Shown in pieces: positions 63,966-64,000 of a stretch of 64,000 nt of DNA. Below the pieces are notes generated by a model, which made no database searches, was not told where the DNA came from, and saw nothing but the letters and a program-made list of their open reading frames with translations. This DNA is from Vitis vinifera. Lineage: Eukaryota > Streptophyta > Magnoliopsida > Vitales > Vitaceae. The stretch lies in assembly GCF_030704535.1 (NCBI RefSeq), contig NC_081810.1:8318501-8382500 (forward strand), given 5' to 3'. A program made the position numbers and the translations under genes. Position 1 is the first letter of the stretch; each line of letters starts with the position of its first letter.

Positions 63966-64000
63966 AGGTCATGCCAACGTAGTCAATGAAATGGATGAGG

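Noticed and set aside
1..64000. tRNA, rRNA or other structured RNA genes
   Set aside because: I scanned for tRNA-like cloverleaf ends and conserved rRNA words and recognised none; a tool such as tRNAscan-SE would be decisive.

Overview
The window is nuclear DNA of a flowering plant. Genes are AT-rich and intron-dense with GT-AG splice sites, the encoded proteins are plant-type, and a large share of the DNA is transposon-derived. The retroelement families (a TAT/Ogre-like gypsy, L1-type LINEs with a TATCAAAA tail, hAT elements with a GGGGCGGG subterminal region) make a woody eudicot such as grapevine (Vitis) my best guess. That species call is inference from memory.

Layout, left to right. (1) 158-2797, minus: 5' part of a U2 snRNP B'' gene, which runs off the left edge. 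(2) 5214-6496, plus: two-exon short-chain dehydrogenase/reductase. (3) 7168-7839, minus: wound-induced/SAG20-like NTF2-fold protein. (4) 9040-9995: non-autonomous hAT element with an exact 8-bp target duplication. (5) 10004-14000: gene-poor, with a LINE remnant. (6) 14072-26139, plus: complete seven-exon gene for mitochondrial ribosomal protein mS29/DAP3. Its third intron has a GC donor and contains a 3.9-kb hAT element whose three-exon transposase gene still reads through for 774 codons. (7) 26580-27850: a 91-bp tandem duplication and an odd block crowded with GGCCCA. (8) 29345-51423, minus: complete sixteen-exon gene for the E3 ligase listerin (1,904 codons by my splicing). Its third intron holds a LINE that was itself split by a small gypsy-type LTR element. 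(9) 51876-64000: part of a very large minus-strand gypsy-like element. I infer a 6.4-kb LTR carrying intronless fragments of asparaginyl-tRNA synthetase, a GSK3/shaggy-like kinase and a GT90 glucosyltransferase. Next to it are tandem arrays, one made of short hairpins, and a gag fragment at the right edge.

The host genes are unrelated housekeeping or stress genes: splicing (U2B''), mitochondrial translation (mS29), ribosome-associated quality control (listerin), an SDR oxidoreductase and a wound-response protein. There is no operon-like logic. The main biology beyond them is layered transposon insertion inside introns, where reading frames of the host genes are preserved, and capture of host coding sequence by an LTR element.

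I joined exons by hand from splice signals and reading-frame continuity. The phases close exactly for DAP3, listerin, the SDR and the hAT transposase. No computation or database search was run.
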